A DNA stretch of 35,091 bases from Caldisphaera sp. (GCA_002877855.1 PNIA01000016.1:1-35091), one strand, 5' to 3'. Positions 1-9,897 are shown, numbered from the stretch's first letter. Program-made: numbers and translations. The notes: a model not told the origin generated them from the letters alone.

Positions 1-3000
1 TTAGCAATGTAACGTTAGATGAGATATAGGATTGCAATTGTGATGATACTGAACTAATATTTGCCGCTGTAATATTTGTCGTATATTCTATTAAAGAAAT
101 CAATGACAATAAATGGTAGTTATTATAAACCTGTCCACTAACATTATAGATTAAACCATTACTTAATGTAACTGTTATTGTGTATGGACCATCAGGCAAT
201 TCTGTTGAATTGAATGGTACAGAGATTTCTAAAACACCGCTTACATTTTTATATGTATAGGTAACAGGTATACCATTTATAAACACACTAATAGGAACAA
301 AGTTAGCATTACTTACATTTATTATAACTCTGTTAACATATGATGTAATATTCCTCGGATATATTGATATAATTTGTGGAACTGATATCTTGGATAATGA
401 AGTTACATTGTACTCAGTAAGCCCACTCAATTTTATCTTGCTGTTTAATTGCGAAAATGCATAAAGTAGGTTCTCAAAGACTGTATTTGTTATATTTGCG
501 TTGCTATCTATTAACGATATCCCAATTAATCCAGGACCTATGTTATCATTTAATAAACTTATATTTGATTTATTTGCAATTAATGTTCCGATGTTCGAAT
601 TCATAACCTTTATGCTCGAATTTACTATTGTTAAGTTAATTATGTTACTATTTACTATAGTTAAGGAAGCATTCTTAATAACTAAGTTTTGAGAGTAAAT
701 ACCTACTATAGAGCTTCCTATAAGAGTACCTAATGGTAAAGAAGTTACATTTGATTGATTAACAAGCATGGATCCTATATAAGTATATGGCTCTAAATAC
801 AAATTATAAGGCCTAGATATAACATCATTACCATTGGCTGATTCTCCTGAAACTGTAATTGACCAAGGACCAGAGAGTTCGCTTGGGCTCAAACCAGCGT
901 AAATTCCAGGACTGCTTAACGAAGGCAATTGAATTTCTCCAATCCACTCATTTAAAGAAGAATTGTATTGCAGAGGTATTCCAATTTCAAAACTAAATAA
1001 AAATAAAGAAGAATAATATTGATCTGGTAATAAAGTTGCAGTAAATGTACCATATTTGACTTCTGATCCGTTTTGATAACTTATGTTTGCATATATATCC
1101 AAATATTGCCCTTCATATGCAGTAGAAATTGACTTAACTTCCGTATTAAGGCTTGATGGTGAAACGTAAAATGATTGATTCGCATAGCCATACAAGGGAC
1201 TTATAGCCGTCGTTTCATTTGATATGAAAACAACATTATAGAATCCAGGTGTTAGATTAGATGGAATTGTGAAAAATCCTTCTTGAAGGCCTGAAGATGT
1301 TGGTTGCAATGGAATTTGTGCAACCAAGTAATTAGATAAATTATATATTTTAGCCGATATACTGCTAGTGAACATACCATATCCAAATGGATCTTCTACT
1401 AGAGCAGCTAGTATAACCGTTTCTCCAGGCGAGGCGCTGGGCATTCCATCGTTTACTGGCGTTACTACAAAGCTTTCTATAAATGCTTCTCCAAAATACT
1501 CGTAGGTATAAACGTTTCCTTCTGATGAGTTAACCATTAATATATATGATCCTTGCGGATCTGGATAAGGCAAAATCATTTGATTTATATAATATCCGTT
1601 TCCTTCTGATATTAGTGGAGTTGTATAATAAACAACACCATTCTTTATTAAATATGCAGTTAAAGATAAATTAATATCAGGCATACCATTTGGTAGGGTA
1701 GCAAAGACAATTACATAAAATGGATAATTTGGAATTAAAGGAGCTCCATATGGATATGAGAATGGCCATATTATGGCCAATCCGACGCCTATGTCTAAAT
1801 CTGTTGCACCAACACTAGTCAAATTATTACTTGATGTCCCGTTTACAACTACTGTCCATAGATTTGCTGGCATTCCTTGTTCTATTGAAACATTGCCAAT
1901 CCAATACTGACCATTATATTTTAATGGAACCATTTCTAATAATCCATTTACTGTATAGATGTAAGCGTTAAAGTTACCAGATGTAACTTGAGTCCCGTTT
2001 TGATATGTTATATCAGATACTATTTCGAATGAAGTATTATACATATACCAAGGATATTGAGCACCAAGCTGATAAGTTGTAACTGAGATTTCTAGATGAT
2101 TTTTGTTTTTAACATCTTTTATAGCATTAGCTAATAGACCCGCATTTGGACTTCCTAATCCTGTTACTAAATTATATCCTGATGTTGCAGTATAATAACC
2201 ATTATAACCAAAATCTATTTGGTGAAATGCTTTATCGTAAAGTGTTTTGTTTCTGTAAATTGAATATAATAGAGGATTAATTAAACCTAAGCTTGTATTT
2301 AGATATCCATCTATATCTGCAGCGATACCAGCCCATAGAGGAGAGGCTAAGCTTGTCCCTCCTATAGCTATTAAACTACCGTCAACTACTTCAACAAATC
2401 CTGTATATGGATTTGCATCAGCAGAAACATCAGGCACACCTCTGTATGTTCCATTAACAACACCTATTTGATACCATGGCTTTGGTATTAATGTTGAATA
2501 ACCTCCAGTTGATGCAACCTCGCTTGTTCCATAAAGCGGACTTACAGACCAGGCATTTTCATATCCATATTTACCAGATGAGTTTAGATCGGATAGGTAA
2601 CCTGAAGTAACATTAACAAACAGTGAAGTTCCTCCTACTGCTGTAACAAATGGTGAAGTAGATGGAAAGCTAACACCTCCATATAATTCTGGTGTTCCAC
2701 CATACGCACCCTGATCCCCGCTAGATGAAAAGAATGAAATTCCTTCCGCACTACCTAAAGCAAAATAATAATCTGCATATGCATATCCAAGATTTTGTTC
2801 ATTATACTGATAGTATGGATTTGAAGTATAGAAGCCAGTTAAAGCAATTAAATTTTCTGGTTCTCCCCAGCTCATTGATACAACATTTGCTAAGTCTAGG
2901 CTAACAACATAATCTATTGCCTCAAACAGAGCATTTGCGCTATTAGATGCAACAACCAAATAAATATGGGCATATGGAGCCATTGTTTGAGCTGCTTCAA

Positions 3001-3916
3001 CATCTAATGCTGTCTCTAAATCCCATTCTGTTAAAATACCTAAGCTTGGATGATAGGGTCCTATAGGTATAATGGTTAGGTTTGCACTAGGCAGACCAAA
3101 CATCGAATCAAATTGGGAAATATCTTGGTAAATTAACGGATCACCATAAGCATCTATTATAGCTATCGATGACTTATTGCTGTATTGCATTATATTGGTT
3201 ACATTATATGCTCCTTCAAAGTCTCCAGGTGTATAATAAGTTAAAGAGTTAGCCTCTTGATTCTTTTTAAAATTAAAATCATTATAAAGCCTATAATTGG
3301 AACTGTTTAATACAAAATATTTATCAATAATTTTGCCCGAAATTATATTAGGTGGTTTAAAACTAGTAAAATTATTTAGACCAAATATCAAATCATTTGA
3401 TAACTGAGATGGTATTTCAGGTTTACCAATCGGTGCATAATATATTTCTCCATCGTTGCTTTTGTATAATCCAAGCTTTACATTGAATGTTTTTTCAACT
3501 AAATAAGCTGGAGCTTCAACCATAATTGAAAATCTATCTGGGCTTTGATATGTTATTGCAAATCCTGATTCTTTTAAATAGTTTAAAACGCTGTAAAATT
3601 CCTGTTGACTTGGTGAAAACATATTTAAAATCTCATCCCTATTTAAAGGCTTGATTTGTCTATTAGCTACTTCTTGAGAAACAAATAGCAGATAGCTATA
3701 ATTATTTGGCGGGAAAAATATTGAAAAACTGATTATTGTATTAGGCTGTAAATTACCTAAATAGGTACCATTTAAAGATGGACCATAATAATAGGTTGAG
3801 TTGTTGTTATTGCTTGTGCTTGAAGCAAATGCAAAAGGTGTAGCAATAGCTAACAGGAAAACCGTTATAAAAACAATTGACGAAAGTTTAATTATTGACT
3901 TATCCAAAATACCCAC
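1..3916 (-). CDS. Secreted S53 family (sedolisin/kumamolisin-like) acid protease, very large, truncated at window edge
   Basis: Minus-strand frame open from GTG at 3916 to the left edge: 1305 codons with no stop, so the C-terminus lies outside. GGTGA (complement of 3923-3927) sits 6 nt before the GTG. Residues about 8-33 are a hydrophobic signal peptide. Residues about 60-200 resemble the pro-kumamolisin activation domain. The catalytic domain carries the S53 residues: Glu301/Asp305 in ETALDVEAAQ, oxyanion Asp401 in SSSGDQGAYGG and nucleophile Ser522 in GGTSLASPLWAG; a VTGLGSPNAG calcium-site segment ends the domain near residue 590. The preceding Asp often seen there is Asn here. The remaining 700+ residues are Ser/Thr/Asn/Tyr-rich beta-type sequence, probably Ig-like modules, with a regular NxN-rich stretch at about 1076-1150. 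S53 enzymes are acid-active endopeptidases. An extracellular, possibly surface-anchored role is inferred. Confidence 0.93.
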   Translation of the reverse strand, partial: MGILDKSIIKLSSIVFITVFLLAIATPFAFASSTSNNNNSTYYYGPSLNGTYLGNLQPNTIISFSIFFPPNNYSYLLFVSQEVANRQIKPLNRDEILNMFSPSQQEFYSVLNYLKESGFAITYQSPDRFSIMVEAPAYLVEKTFNVKLGLYKSNDGEIYYAPIGKPEIPSQLSNDLIFGLNNFTSFKPPNIISGKIIDKYFVLNSSNYRLYNDFNFKKNQEANSLTYYTPGDFEGAYNVTNIMQYSNKSSIAIIDAYGDPLIYQDISQFDSMFGLPSANLTIIPIGPYHPSLGILTEWDLETALDVEAAQTMAPYAHIYLVVASNSANALFEAIDYVVSLDLANVVSMSWGEPENLIALTGFYTSNPYYQYNEQNLGYAYADYYFALGSAEGISFFSSSGDQGAYGGTPELYGGVSFPSTSPFVTAVGGTSLFVNVTSGYLSDLNSSGKYGYENAWSVSPLYGTSEVASTGGYSTLIPKPWYQIGVVNGTYRGVPDVSADANPYTGFVEVVDGSLIAIGGTSLASPLWAGIAADIDGYLNTSLGLINPLLYSIYRNKTLYDKAFHQIDFGYNGYYTATSGYNLVTGLGSPNAGLLANAIKDVKNKNHLEISVTTYQLGAQYPWYMYNTSFEIVSDITYQNGTQVTSGNFNAYIYTVNGLLEMVPLKYNGQYWIGNVSIEQGMPANLWTVVVNGTSSNNLTSVGATDLDIGVGLAIIWPFSYPYGAPLIPNYPFYVIVFATLPNGMPDINLSLTAYLIKNGVVYYTTPLISEGNGYYINQMILPYPDPQGSYILMVNSSEGNVYTYEYFGEAFIESFVVTPVNDGMPSASPGETVILAALVEDPFGYGMFTSSISAKIYNLSNYLVAQIPLQPTSSGLQEGFFTIPSNLTPGFYNVVFISNETTAISPLYGYANQSFYVSPSSLNTEVKSISTAYEGQYLDIYANISYQNGSEVKYGTFTATLLPDQYYSSLFLFSFEIGIPLQYNSSLNEWIGEIQLPSLSSPGIYAGLSPSELSGPWSITVSGESANGNDVISRPYNLYLEPYTYIGSMLVNQSNVTSLPLGTLIGSSIVGIYSQNLVIKNASLTIVNSNIINLTIVNSSIKVMNSNIGTLIANKSNISLLNDNIGPGLIGISLIDSNANITNTVFENLLYAFSQLNSKIKLSGLTEYNVTSLSKISVPQIISIYPRNITSYVNRVIINVSNANFVPISVFINGIPVTYTYKNVSGVLEISVPFNSTELPDGPYTITVTLSNGLIYNVSGQVYNNYHLLSLISLIEYTTNITAANISSVSSQLQSYISSNVTLL

Positions 3917-3961
3917 TCTAGTTCACCTATTCATTTACGATAAATGTAGTAAGATGTTAAT

Positions 3962-3972
3962 AAATATATTTA
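3962..3972 (-). promoter_or_regulatory. Putative TATA box of the S53 protease gene
   Basis: An AT-only AAATATATTTAT-like element lies about 45 bp upstream of the GTG start at 3916. Transcription starting about 25 bp downstream would leave a leader of about 20 nt carrying the GGTGA site. This is positional inference only. Confidence 0.4.
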
Positions 3973-4030
3973 CCAATATATAGATTGTATAAAATAAAAA
4001 TATTGACATAAAAAAGATATTAAGCATAAT

Positions 4031-4040
4031 ATTATTTATA
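4031..4040 (+). promoter_or_regulatory. Putative TATA box of ilvD
   Basis: ATTATTTATA lies about 40 bp before the ilvD ATG at 4079, in the short gap shared with the divergent protease gene. A start about 25 bp downstream would give a leader of about 15-20 nt. Positional inference only. Confidence 0.4.
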
Positions 4041-4078
4041 TCCTAGATATAACTAAGTAATGAGCAAAGAGTGGGAAA

Positions 4079-5746
4079 ATGAGAAGCGATGTTATAAAAA
4101 AAGGGATAGAAAGGGCTCCTCATAGGTCTCTTTTTAAAGCATTAGGCGTAATAGATGAAGAATTTGACAAGCCATTTATTGGTATAGCCAACTCATTCAA
4201 TGAACTTATACCAGGACACATTGAACTAAAGGAATTAGTAGACTATGTAAAAGCTGGAATTAGATTAGCTGGAGGAGTCCCCTTTGAGTTTAATACCATT
4301 GGTATAGATGATGGTATAGCAATGGGCCATATAGGAATGAAATATTCATTGCCATCTAGAGAATTGATAGCAGATTCAATAGAGATCGTTGGAAAAGTTT
4401 ATCATTTTGATGGTATGATATACATGTCTTCATGCGATAAAATTGAACCTGGCATGCTTATGGCAATGGGTAGGTTAAATATACCTTCTATATTTTTGTC
4501 TGGGGGTCCTATGCTTTCAGGTAAATTTTATGGAATTCCTGTTGCACTTTCTGATATATTTGAGGCTGTCGGCTCAGTAAAGATTGGAAAATTATCTGTT
4601 GATCAACTAAAAATTTTAGAAGATATGGCTTGTCCATCCTATGGCTCATGTGCTGGCATGTACACTGCAAACACTATTAATATATTAAGCGAAGCTTTGG
4701 GATTATCTTTGCCTGGTAGTGGTACCGCACCAGCACCTTTAGCTGAAAGAAGGAGATTGGCTAAATATGCTGGCATGAAGGTAGTAGAACTAGCAAATAA
4801 AGACATAAAGCCACGGGATATAATAATTAAGGAAAGCTTTTTAGATGCAATAGCAGTAGATATGGCTCTTGGAGGATCAACAAATACCGTATTGCATTTG
4901 CCAGCGATTGCAAATGAATTTAATATAAAATTATCATTAGATGAGATCGATGAAATAAGTAGGAAGACCCCTACCATTGTAAAATTGAGTCCGGCAAGCA
5001 AGTATTATGTACAAGACTTACATGAGGCTGGAGGAGTATATGCTGTTATGAAAGAGCTAGACAAAAAAGGTCTTATACACAAGGATAGACTAACTGTTGA
5101 ACTAAATACAATAGGGGAATTATTAAAGAAGGCAAGAATAATGAGGAGAGAAATAATAAGACCTGTCGAAAATCCGTATAGCGAAACTGGTGGTATAGCA
5201 ATCCTTAAAGGAAGTTTATCTCCAGACGGTTCTGTTATTAAGATATCTGCAGTCTCTTCTAATATAGAAAAATTTGAGGGTAATGCTAAAGTTTTTGATA
5301 GTGAAGAAGATGCATTTAATTCTTTAATGAATAATGAAATCGAAAAAGGGGATGTGGTAATTATAAGATATGAAGGACCAAAGGGGGGTCCAGGAATGAG
5401 AGAGATGCTTTCCTTAACTTCGGCAATAGTAGGTATGAACTTAGATAAAGATGTTGCATTGGTAACAGATGGGAGATTTTCTGGAGCGACTAGGGGAATA
5501 ACTATCGGCCATGTATCTCCAGAAGCCGCTGAATGTGGTCCTATAGCATTAGTAAAAAATGGAGACAAAATATTAATTGATTTGTTAAATAGGAAATTAG
5601 ACATATTGATAAGTAAAGATGAATTAAATGAAAGAAAGAAATATTGGAAAAAACCTGAGGATAAGGTTAAAGAAGGTTATCTTTACAGATATTCACAATT
5701 AGTTACATCAGCAAACACAGGAGCAATATTTAAATCAAGCTTTTAA
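4079..5746 (+). CDS. ilvD: Dihydroxy-acid dehydratase
   Basis: 555 residues, the full family length. It dehydrates 2,3-dihydroxy-isovalerate and 2,3-dihydroxy-3-methylvalerate to the 2-oxo acids, the penultimate step of valine and isoleucine synthesis. Family signatures are clear: [17 protein letters not shown] with cluster ligand Cys119, [15 protein letters not shown] with Cys185/Cys191, then [10 protein letters not shown] and [12 protein letters not shown]. The early site that carries a cysteine in [2Fe-2S] type enzymes (NEITPC) reads NELIPGH here, as in E. coli IlvD, which suggests the oxygen-sensitive [4Fe-4S] type; that is an inference. The ATG at 4079 is the only sensible start, because an ATG at 4060 is out of frame. 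No other branched-chain genes are adjacent. The next gene follows after about 33 nt on the same strand. Confidence 0.97.
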   Translation: MRSDVIKKGIERAPHRSLFKALGVIDEEFDKPFIGIANSFNELIPGHIELKELVDYVKAGIRLAGGVPFEFNTIGIDDGIAMGHIGMKYSLPSRELIADSIEIVGKVYHFDGMIYMSSCDKIEPGMLMAMGRLNIPSIFLSGGPMLSGKFYGIPVALSDIFEAVGSVKIGKLSVDQLKILEDMACPSYGSCAGMYTANTINILSEALGLSLPGSGTAPAPLAERRRLAKYAGMKVVELANKDIKPRDIIIKESFLDAIAVDMALGGSTNTVLHLPAIANEFNIKLSLDEIDEISRKTPTIVKLSPASKYYVQDLHEAGGVYAVMKELDKKGLIHKDRLTVELNTIGELLKKARIMRREIIRPVENPYSETGGIAILKGSLSPDGSVIKISAVSSNIEKFEGNAKVFDSEEDAFNSLMNNEIEKGDVVIIRYEGPKGGPGMREMLSLTSAIVGMNLDKDVALVTDGRFSGATRGITIGHVSPEAAECGPIALVKNGDKILIDLLNRKLDILISKDELNERKKYWKKPEDKVKEGYLYRYSQLVTSANTGAIFKSSF

Positions 5747-5779
5747 ATTCTATGCATAAAATTAATTTAGGTGAATCAA

Positions 5780-6469
5780 ATGGACAGATTTAAAATGATA
5801 GATAGATTAAATGAATGTGGTAAACTGCTGCAAATAGCATTGGATTTTACAGATATTTCGCCAGCAATTAAGATTGCAAGCAGCGTAGAAAAATATAAAA
5901 ATCTCATATTAGAGGCTGGAACTCCTTTAATAAAATCGTTTGGTATAAATTCAGTTAAATTGCTAAGATCATTAGAAGGGAATCATTTAGTTTTTGCAGA
6001 CTTAAAGATAATGGATGTTGGTGCGCTTGAAGCAAATATGGCATTCAGTAATGGAGCGGATGCTATTTCAGTATCTGCTGCAACTAATATAGAGACATTG
6101 AAAGAAACAGTTGAAGAGGCAAACAAATGGAATGGAGTAGTTTTTGGAGACCTTATAGGTGTTGATGATATCAATTTAGGGATAGAAAAACTTAAAAAAA
6201 GCAAGGTTCACATAGCGCTACTTCATATAGGTATTGATGTTCAAATGAAGATGGGTATAACTGCAGGTAGTGCAGGAGATTTGATAAAAGTTATTAAAGA
6301 AAAGTTTAATGGACCGGTTGCAGTAGCGGGGGGTATAAAACCTGAGGAGGTAAAATCTCTAGTATCATCGGGTGCTGATATAATTATAATAGGTGGGGGT
6401 ATAACTAAGGCTAAGAATCCAAAAGAGGCAACTAATATAGCTTTAAGGAATTTAGATTCAAAATGTTAA
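5780..6469 (+). CDS. hxlA: 3-hexulose-6-phosphate synthase (OMP decarboxylase superfamily)
   Basis: 229 residues from ATG 5780, chosen over GTG 5771 because that GTG lies inside the GGTGA ribosome site. It is a TIM barrel with LQIALDFTD at strand 1, EAGTPLIKSFG at strand 2, the Asp-x-Lys-x-x-Asp site as ADLKIMD (Asp74, Lys76, Asp79), and a C-terminal VAVAGGI...GGGITKAKNP phosphate-binding end. EAGTPLIK and ITKAKNP are typical of hexulose-phosphate synthase and not of PyrF, although a quick homology label could read OMP decarboxylase. In many archaea this enzyme, run toward formaldehyde release, supplies ribulose 5-phosphate in place of the oxidative pentose-phosphate route. No hexulose-phosphate isomerase is fused or adjacent. 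It is probably cotranscribed with ilvD. Confidence 0.85.
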   Translation: MDRFKMIDRLNECGKLLQIALDFTDISPAIKIASSVEKYKNLILEAGTPLIKSFGINSVKLLRSLEGNHLVFADLKIMDVGALEANMAFSNGADAISVSAATNIETLKETVEEANKWNGVVFGDLIGVDDINLGIEKLKKSKVHIALLHIGIDVQMKMGITAGSAGDLIKVIKEKFNGPVAVAGGIKPEEVKSLVSSGADIIIIGGGITKAKNPKEATNIALRNLDSKC

Positions 6470-6732
6470 ATTCATTTAAATTGCAGCAATATTATTTTTA
6501 TAATTAAATAATAAGCGAGCTTAATAAATGATTTTCTGCTTTTATTTAATAATAAATTTTTTGTCCGTTTAAAATGAAAGGCATTTTAGCAATATCTTTT
6601 ATGTAAAAATCTTAGTTTTTTTAAGCAAAAAGGAATAAGATCATATAAAAGCTTTAATATCTTAATTTAATAAGATTAATTAGTGTCTGTGAAGAATAAG
6701 ATAACAGGCCTAGTATGGCTGAGTTATAGGTC

Positions 6733-6810
<78 letters not shown>

Positions 6811-6971
6811 CTACAAGTCATAAATTTTATATAAACTTTTATACGCTGTTTTTCCAGGTTCATGTTACCTAATATTGCTTCCCTAATCTTGGAAGATGCT
6901 ACGACTCATGAGTGAAATTGATAATAGGCATAAAAAATGCTGCATGCTCTAAGACTTATAGTTTTCTTAGA

Positions 6972-6998
6972 AATTTGAGCTGATAAAAAGCTCAAATT
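6972..6998. terminator. 10-bp perfect hairpin spanning the nnr stop codon
   Basis: AATTTGAGCT (6972-6981) is exactly complementary to AGCTCAAATT (6989-6998) around a 7-nt loop, and it covers the nnr TGA (complement of 6992-6994). It could act as a 3'-end or termination structure for the minus-strand gene. Archaeal termination usually relies on T-tracts, so the function is unproven. Confidence 0.4.
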
Positions 6999-8575
6999 AC
7001 TTCTGGTAAATACTTCCTGAAAACACCTTTGCTGTCTTCCCTGTAAGCCTTTACAGCTTCTGGCAGGCGCTGCAGTATGTCCTCTGCTGTGATTCCATCT
7101 TCCCCTTTTTCAGATGCCGCAATGTCGCCTGAAAGGCCGTGAATGAAGACTCCCGTCTTTAAAGCTTCCCCCGGCTCAAGCCCTAGCCCCATCATCGCTG
7201 CTATAGTTCCTGTAAGTACATCTCCAGACCCTGCTGTTGCCATCCCAGAGTTTCCGCTCATGTTTATGAACTCTCTGCCGTCTGGGTATGCTATGATACT
7301 ATGAGCGCCCTTGAGGACAACATATGCGTTTAGCTCCTTTGCCGCAAGTTTAGCAATTTCAATTTTTCTCGATTCAACTTCTGCAATCTCTATCCTCATA
7401 AGCCTTGCCATTTCTCCAGAGTGTGGGGTAAGAATAGTGGGCTTTTTTCTTGACTTCATTATTGAAGTATCTGCAGAAAGAGCTGTGAGACCGTCCCCAT
7501 CAACTATTATCGGGATTTTAACTTCAGCTATAAGATCTCTTATCAGCGATTGAGCTTCATTATCGGTTGAAACTCCGGGTCCCAAGATAGCAAAGTCTAT
7601 CTCGAGCTGATCTATAAGCTCAAGGATTTTCTTTTTGTTTGACAACGAGAGAGCCCCGTTTTCATTTTCCTCCATAGGCATATATACGACTTCGCTTGCT
7701 TTCGAAGCTATGTAGGGTATTATAGATTTCGGAGCAGCAAGTCTAGAATACCCTCCTCCAGCTTTCAGGAAAGAAAGAGATGAAAAGTATGGAGCCCCAT
7801 AGTAGTTCCTAGCTCCCGCTACTACCATTAGCTTTCCAAAAGTTCCCTTGTGTCCCCAAGGTAACCTGCTTAGAAGCTCTGAGGGCTCATTTATCTCAAC
7901 TTTTATTTCATCTGTGCTGTAAAGCTCTGGCGGAAAAGATATATGAGAAACGTAAAGCTTTCCTCCATAGTAATATCCGGGATAGATAATGTTTCCAAGC
8001 TTAGGAAGCCCAAAAGTGATGGTGCAACACGCTTTAATTGCTGAGCCGTAAACCCTGCCGTCATTACCTCCTATTCCTGATGGTATGTCAACGCTAATAA
8101 CCGGCTTTTTTGCTCTGTTCACCTCATCTATAACATTCCTATATATTCCTGTTACGTCTCCTGAAAGCCCTGTTCCAAAAAGGCCATCAACAACCGCATC
8201 ACACCAAGAAAGCGAAGACCTTAAACCTTCAATTCCATCTTTCTCTGTAACGTTGCCTTCAACAATTCCTATCTTTAATGCAATCTCATAGTTCTTTAAA
8301 GCCGAGCCTGAAAACTTTGATGGATCACCAACTACGAAAGCTCTAACATATGCACCAGAAGACCTAAGCTTTCTTGCAGTTACAAGAGCGTCTCCCCCAT
8401 TGTTTCCTATGCCAGCGATAGCAACAAACTTCTTACCAATTACTCCGATTTCCTTCTGGATAACATGGTATACGGCATGTCCAGCATTCTCCATCAGCAA
8501 CTGGTGCTCTATACCGTATTTATTAACAGCAAGAGTGTCAAGATTTCTCATCTGTTCAACAGAGCTCACCTTCAT
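6992..8575 (-). CDS. nnr: Bifunctional NAD(P)H-hydrate epimerase / ADP-dependent NAD(P)H-hydrate dehydratase
   Basis: 527 residues from the ATG at 8575, which follows a strong GGGGAGGT site by 5 nt; the longer frame from 8608 would include that site. The N-terminal half (about 1-215) is a YjeF_N epimerase domain with [36 protein letters not shown] and [11 protein letters not shown]. The C-terminal half (about 225-510) is the ribokinase-like YjeF_C dehydratase with [35 protein letters not shown] and the catalytic segment [23 protein letters not shown]. Together they repair the hydrated (damaged) forms of NADH and NADPH. Sampled 60-nt blocks run about 37-57% GC against 20-40% in ilvD, and codons such as GCC, AGC and GAG are more frequent. 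Transfer or different selection is possible. It is convergent with tRNA-Arg. Confidence 0.95.
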   Translation of the reverse strand: MKVSSVEQMRNLDTLAVNKYGIEHQLLMENAGHAVYHVIQKEIGVIGKKFVAIAGIGNNGGDALVTARKLRSSGAYVRAFVVGDPSKFSGSALKNYEIALKIGIVEGNVTEKDGIEGLRSSLSWCDAVVDGLFGTGLSGDVTGIYRNVIDEVNRAKKPVISVDIPSGIGGNDGRVYGSAIKACCTITFGLPKLGNIIYPGYYYGGKLYVSHISFPPELYSTDEIKVEINEPSELLSRLPWGHKGTFGKLMVVAGARNYYGAPYFSSLSFLKAGGGYSRLAAPKSIIPYIASKASEVVYMPMEENENGALSLSNKKKILELIDQLEIDFAILGPGVSTDNEAQSLIRDLIAEVKIPIIVDGDGLTALSADTSIMKSRKKPTILTPHSGEMARLMRIEIAEVESRKIEIAKLAAKELNAYVVLKGAHSIIAYPDGREFINMSGNSGMATAGSGDVLTGTIAAMMGLGLEPGEALKTGVFIHGLSGDIAASEKGEDGITAEDILQRLPEAVKAYREDSKGVFRKYLPEVI

Positions 8576-9279
8576 GTTGACCTCCCCTTTGATACATAAA
8601 TTACCCATAAATGTTCAATAACATTCTGTCTATTTATTGCTTTCCAGTTTTTTCGTTGATAAAAATTGTCATATGCCATTGCAGACAGTTTCCGATAACT
8701 CATGAAGTTAATATCACTTGAAGACATTTATTGACCCATACCTTTCTTAACAACATTACTTATAATCTTTGCCGTAATACTTTATCATGTAGAGGAAAAC
8801 CCTACTATGAAGCTGATGAGCAATGCAAGGTGGAGGATGGGTTCGATAACTCCCATATCCTCTAGAGGGGAGTCAGCCCCATAGACGGCATGGGGGAGAG
8901 GAATAGGGGTATGAGGATAAGGGTTAACATAAAATACCATGAAGCTCTATGAAAGCTAGACCCCTAACTACTAAGTGCATTGTTTAAAAATGATGTTATT
9001 CACAATTATATAAAGTGAAGAAAAGGCGTCTAGGTAATCATAGAGGTTATAAAGTCTTAGGTTTAAAAGAAGCTAAACTAACAGCAATCAACTGTTCTTT
9101 AACATTATTCAATTATTAAAATACTATTAATGTTTTTAATTGCATGGAAGTGAATTAATGTAATATTTTACAAATTATTAATTCCATGTTAATTAAACAA
9201 GGATAATTATTATAATTTTTAAATCTTTTAATTTAATAAATGTAAAAGCTCTGGAAAAACACAATTATATGGATTTAAA
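8576..9279. other. 704-bp intergenic region between divergent nnr and the MBL hydrolase
   Basis: No convincing protein gene is present. The outer parts are AT-rich. The centre (8791-8970) is a GC-rich foldable block described separately. A 34-codon GTG-initiated frame at 9015-9119 is rich in Lys/Arg/Gly at its start but lacks a ribosome site and any recognisable family, so it is not called. AT runs at about 9205-9240 could supply the promoter of the gene at 9280. Confidence 0.5.
8791..8970 (+). ncRNA. Candidate structured non-coding RNA (GC-rich island, unassigned family; strand uncertain)
   Basis: About 52% GC over 8791-8910 in a much more AT-rich gap, the classic ncRNA signature in AT-rich thermophiles; the tRNA-Arg and SRP RNA here show the same contrast. 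Visible pairings are GAGG/ATGGG (8833-8841) with CCCAT/CCTC (8852-8862, 2-nt bulge), CCCCAT (8877-8882) with ATGGGG (8890-8895), and long-range AACCCT (8798-8803) with AGGGTT (8920-8925). GAGC-ATG (8818-8825) with CAT-GCTC (8938-8947) would cross the long-range pair as a pseudoknot. ATGAAGCT occurs at 8807 and 8939. RNase P CR-I and CR-V consensus, tRNA and SRP features are absent. A relic omega-like RNA or end of an IS605-type element is an alternative. Confidence 0.45.
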
Positions 9280-9897
9280 ATGAAGTTATATGATGAGATT
9301 GAGGTAATAGATGAAACAAACGCACATGTATATGTCGTATTCAATGAAGGTAAAATAATTCAAGTGGATTCTGGATCAAAGGGAGATTCAAATAAGATAA
9401 TTAATTATTATAATACAAAAAACTTACATCCAGACTATATTTTTATAACTCATACCCATTATGATCACATAGGAGGTTTATCAAAGGTAGTTAGAACTTT
9501 TAATCCAAGAGTTTATGCAAACCCCCTAGAATCCTCAGTTATAAAAGGTAAATCAAAGCCTCCAGGCTCAGGATTGTTAACCTTTTTCTTTTCTTTTATT
9601 AAATTAGAGCCTGTAGATAAGGTTTATAATGCCATGGAAATAGAAAAAGAATTTAAAAATGTTAAAGTTTTAAACACACCTGGTCATACTCCTGGAAGCA
9701 TTTCTTTAATTGTAGAAAAAGAAGGTAAGAAATATGTCTTTGTTGGTGATGCTCTATTTTCAAAGGGTAATCAATTGGTAGTAAATAAGTATTTTGCAAA
9801 AGATTATAAGCAGGCGCTAAAAACTGCAGAATTAATAAAGAGTCTAAGGCCAATAATTATATTACCAGGTCACGGAAATGCAATTGAAATAAAATGA
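9280..9897 (+). CDS. Metallo-beta-lactamase fold hydrolase (glyoxalase II-like)
   Basis: 205 residues, the size of a minimal MBL domain. The HxHxDH zinc motif is THTHYDHIGG (His58, His60, Asp62, His63). It is followed by TPGHTPGSI (third His), VGDALFSKG (bridging Asp) and a terminal LPGHG (last His), so both metal sites look complete. Members hydrolyse thioesters, lactones or phosphoesters; a hydroxyacylglutathione-hydrolase-like activity cannot be assigned because crenarchaea generally lack glutathione. No Shine-Dalgarno site precedes the ATG, so a leaderless or short-leader message is likely. It sits 94 nt upstream of the heme operon on the same strand, but the tandem promoter-like repeat between them suggests separate transcription. 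Confidence 0.88.
   Translation: MKLYDEIEVIDETNAHVYVVFNEGKIIQVDSGSKGDSNKIINYYNTKNLHPDYIFITHTHYDHIGGLSKVVRTFNPRVYANPLESSVIKGKSKPPGSGLLTFFFSFIKLEPVDKVYNAMEIEKEFKNVKVLNTPGHTPGSISLIVEKEGKKYVFVGDALFSKGNQLVVNKYFAKDYKQALKTAELIKSLRPIIILPGHGNAIEIK

Noticed and set aside
5005..5604. Long minus-strand reading frame opposite ilvD (199 codons)
   Set aside because: Antisense shadow of the strongly conserved ilvD; the translated product is low-complexity Ser/Pro/Ile with no ribosome site.
5780..6469. Calling this gene pyrF
   Set aside because: It is the same superfamily, but EAGTPLIK, the DLKIMD context and GGGITKAKNP fit hexulose-phosphate synthase better.
6690..6725. C/D-box sRNA (GTGAAGA ... CTGA) upstream of tRNA-Arg
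   Set aside because: The C box is off by one base, the interval is too short for a C/D sRNA with C' and D' boxes, and no terminal stem is seen.
8791..8930. RNase P RNA
   Set aside because: GAGGAAAACCC only partly resembles CR-I, and the CR-V sequence (ACAGAA..GGCUUA) and CR-IV are absent.
8813..8954. CTGATGA followed later by GAAA, resembling a hammerhead ribozyme core
   Set aside because: The potential stem II (GAGC/GCTC) does not abut GAAA, as three extra bases intervene. Stems I and III with a cleavable NUH site are not evident, so the match is probably chance.
9015..9119. 34-codon GTG frame after the GC-rich element
   Set aside because: No ribosome site or recognisable family; too short to support.
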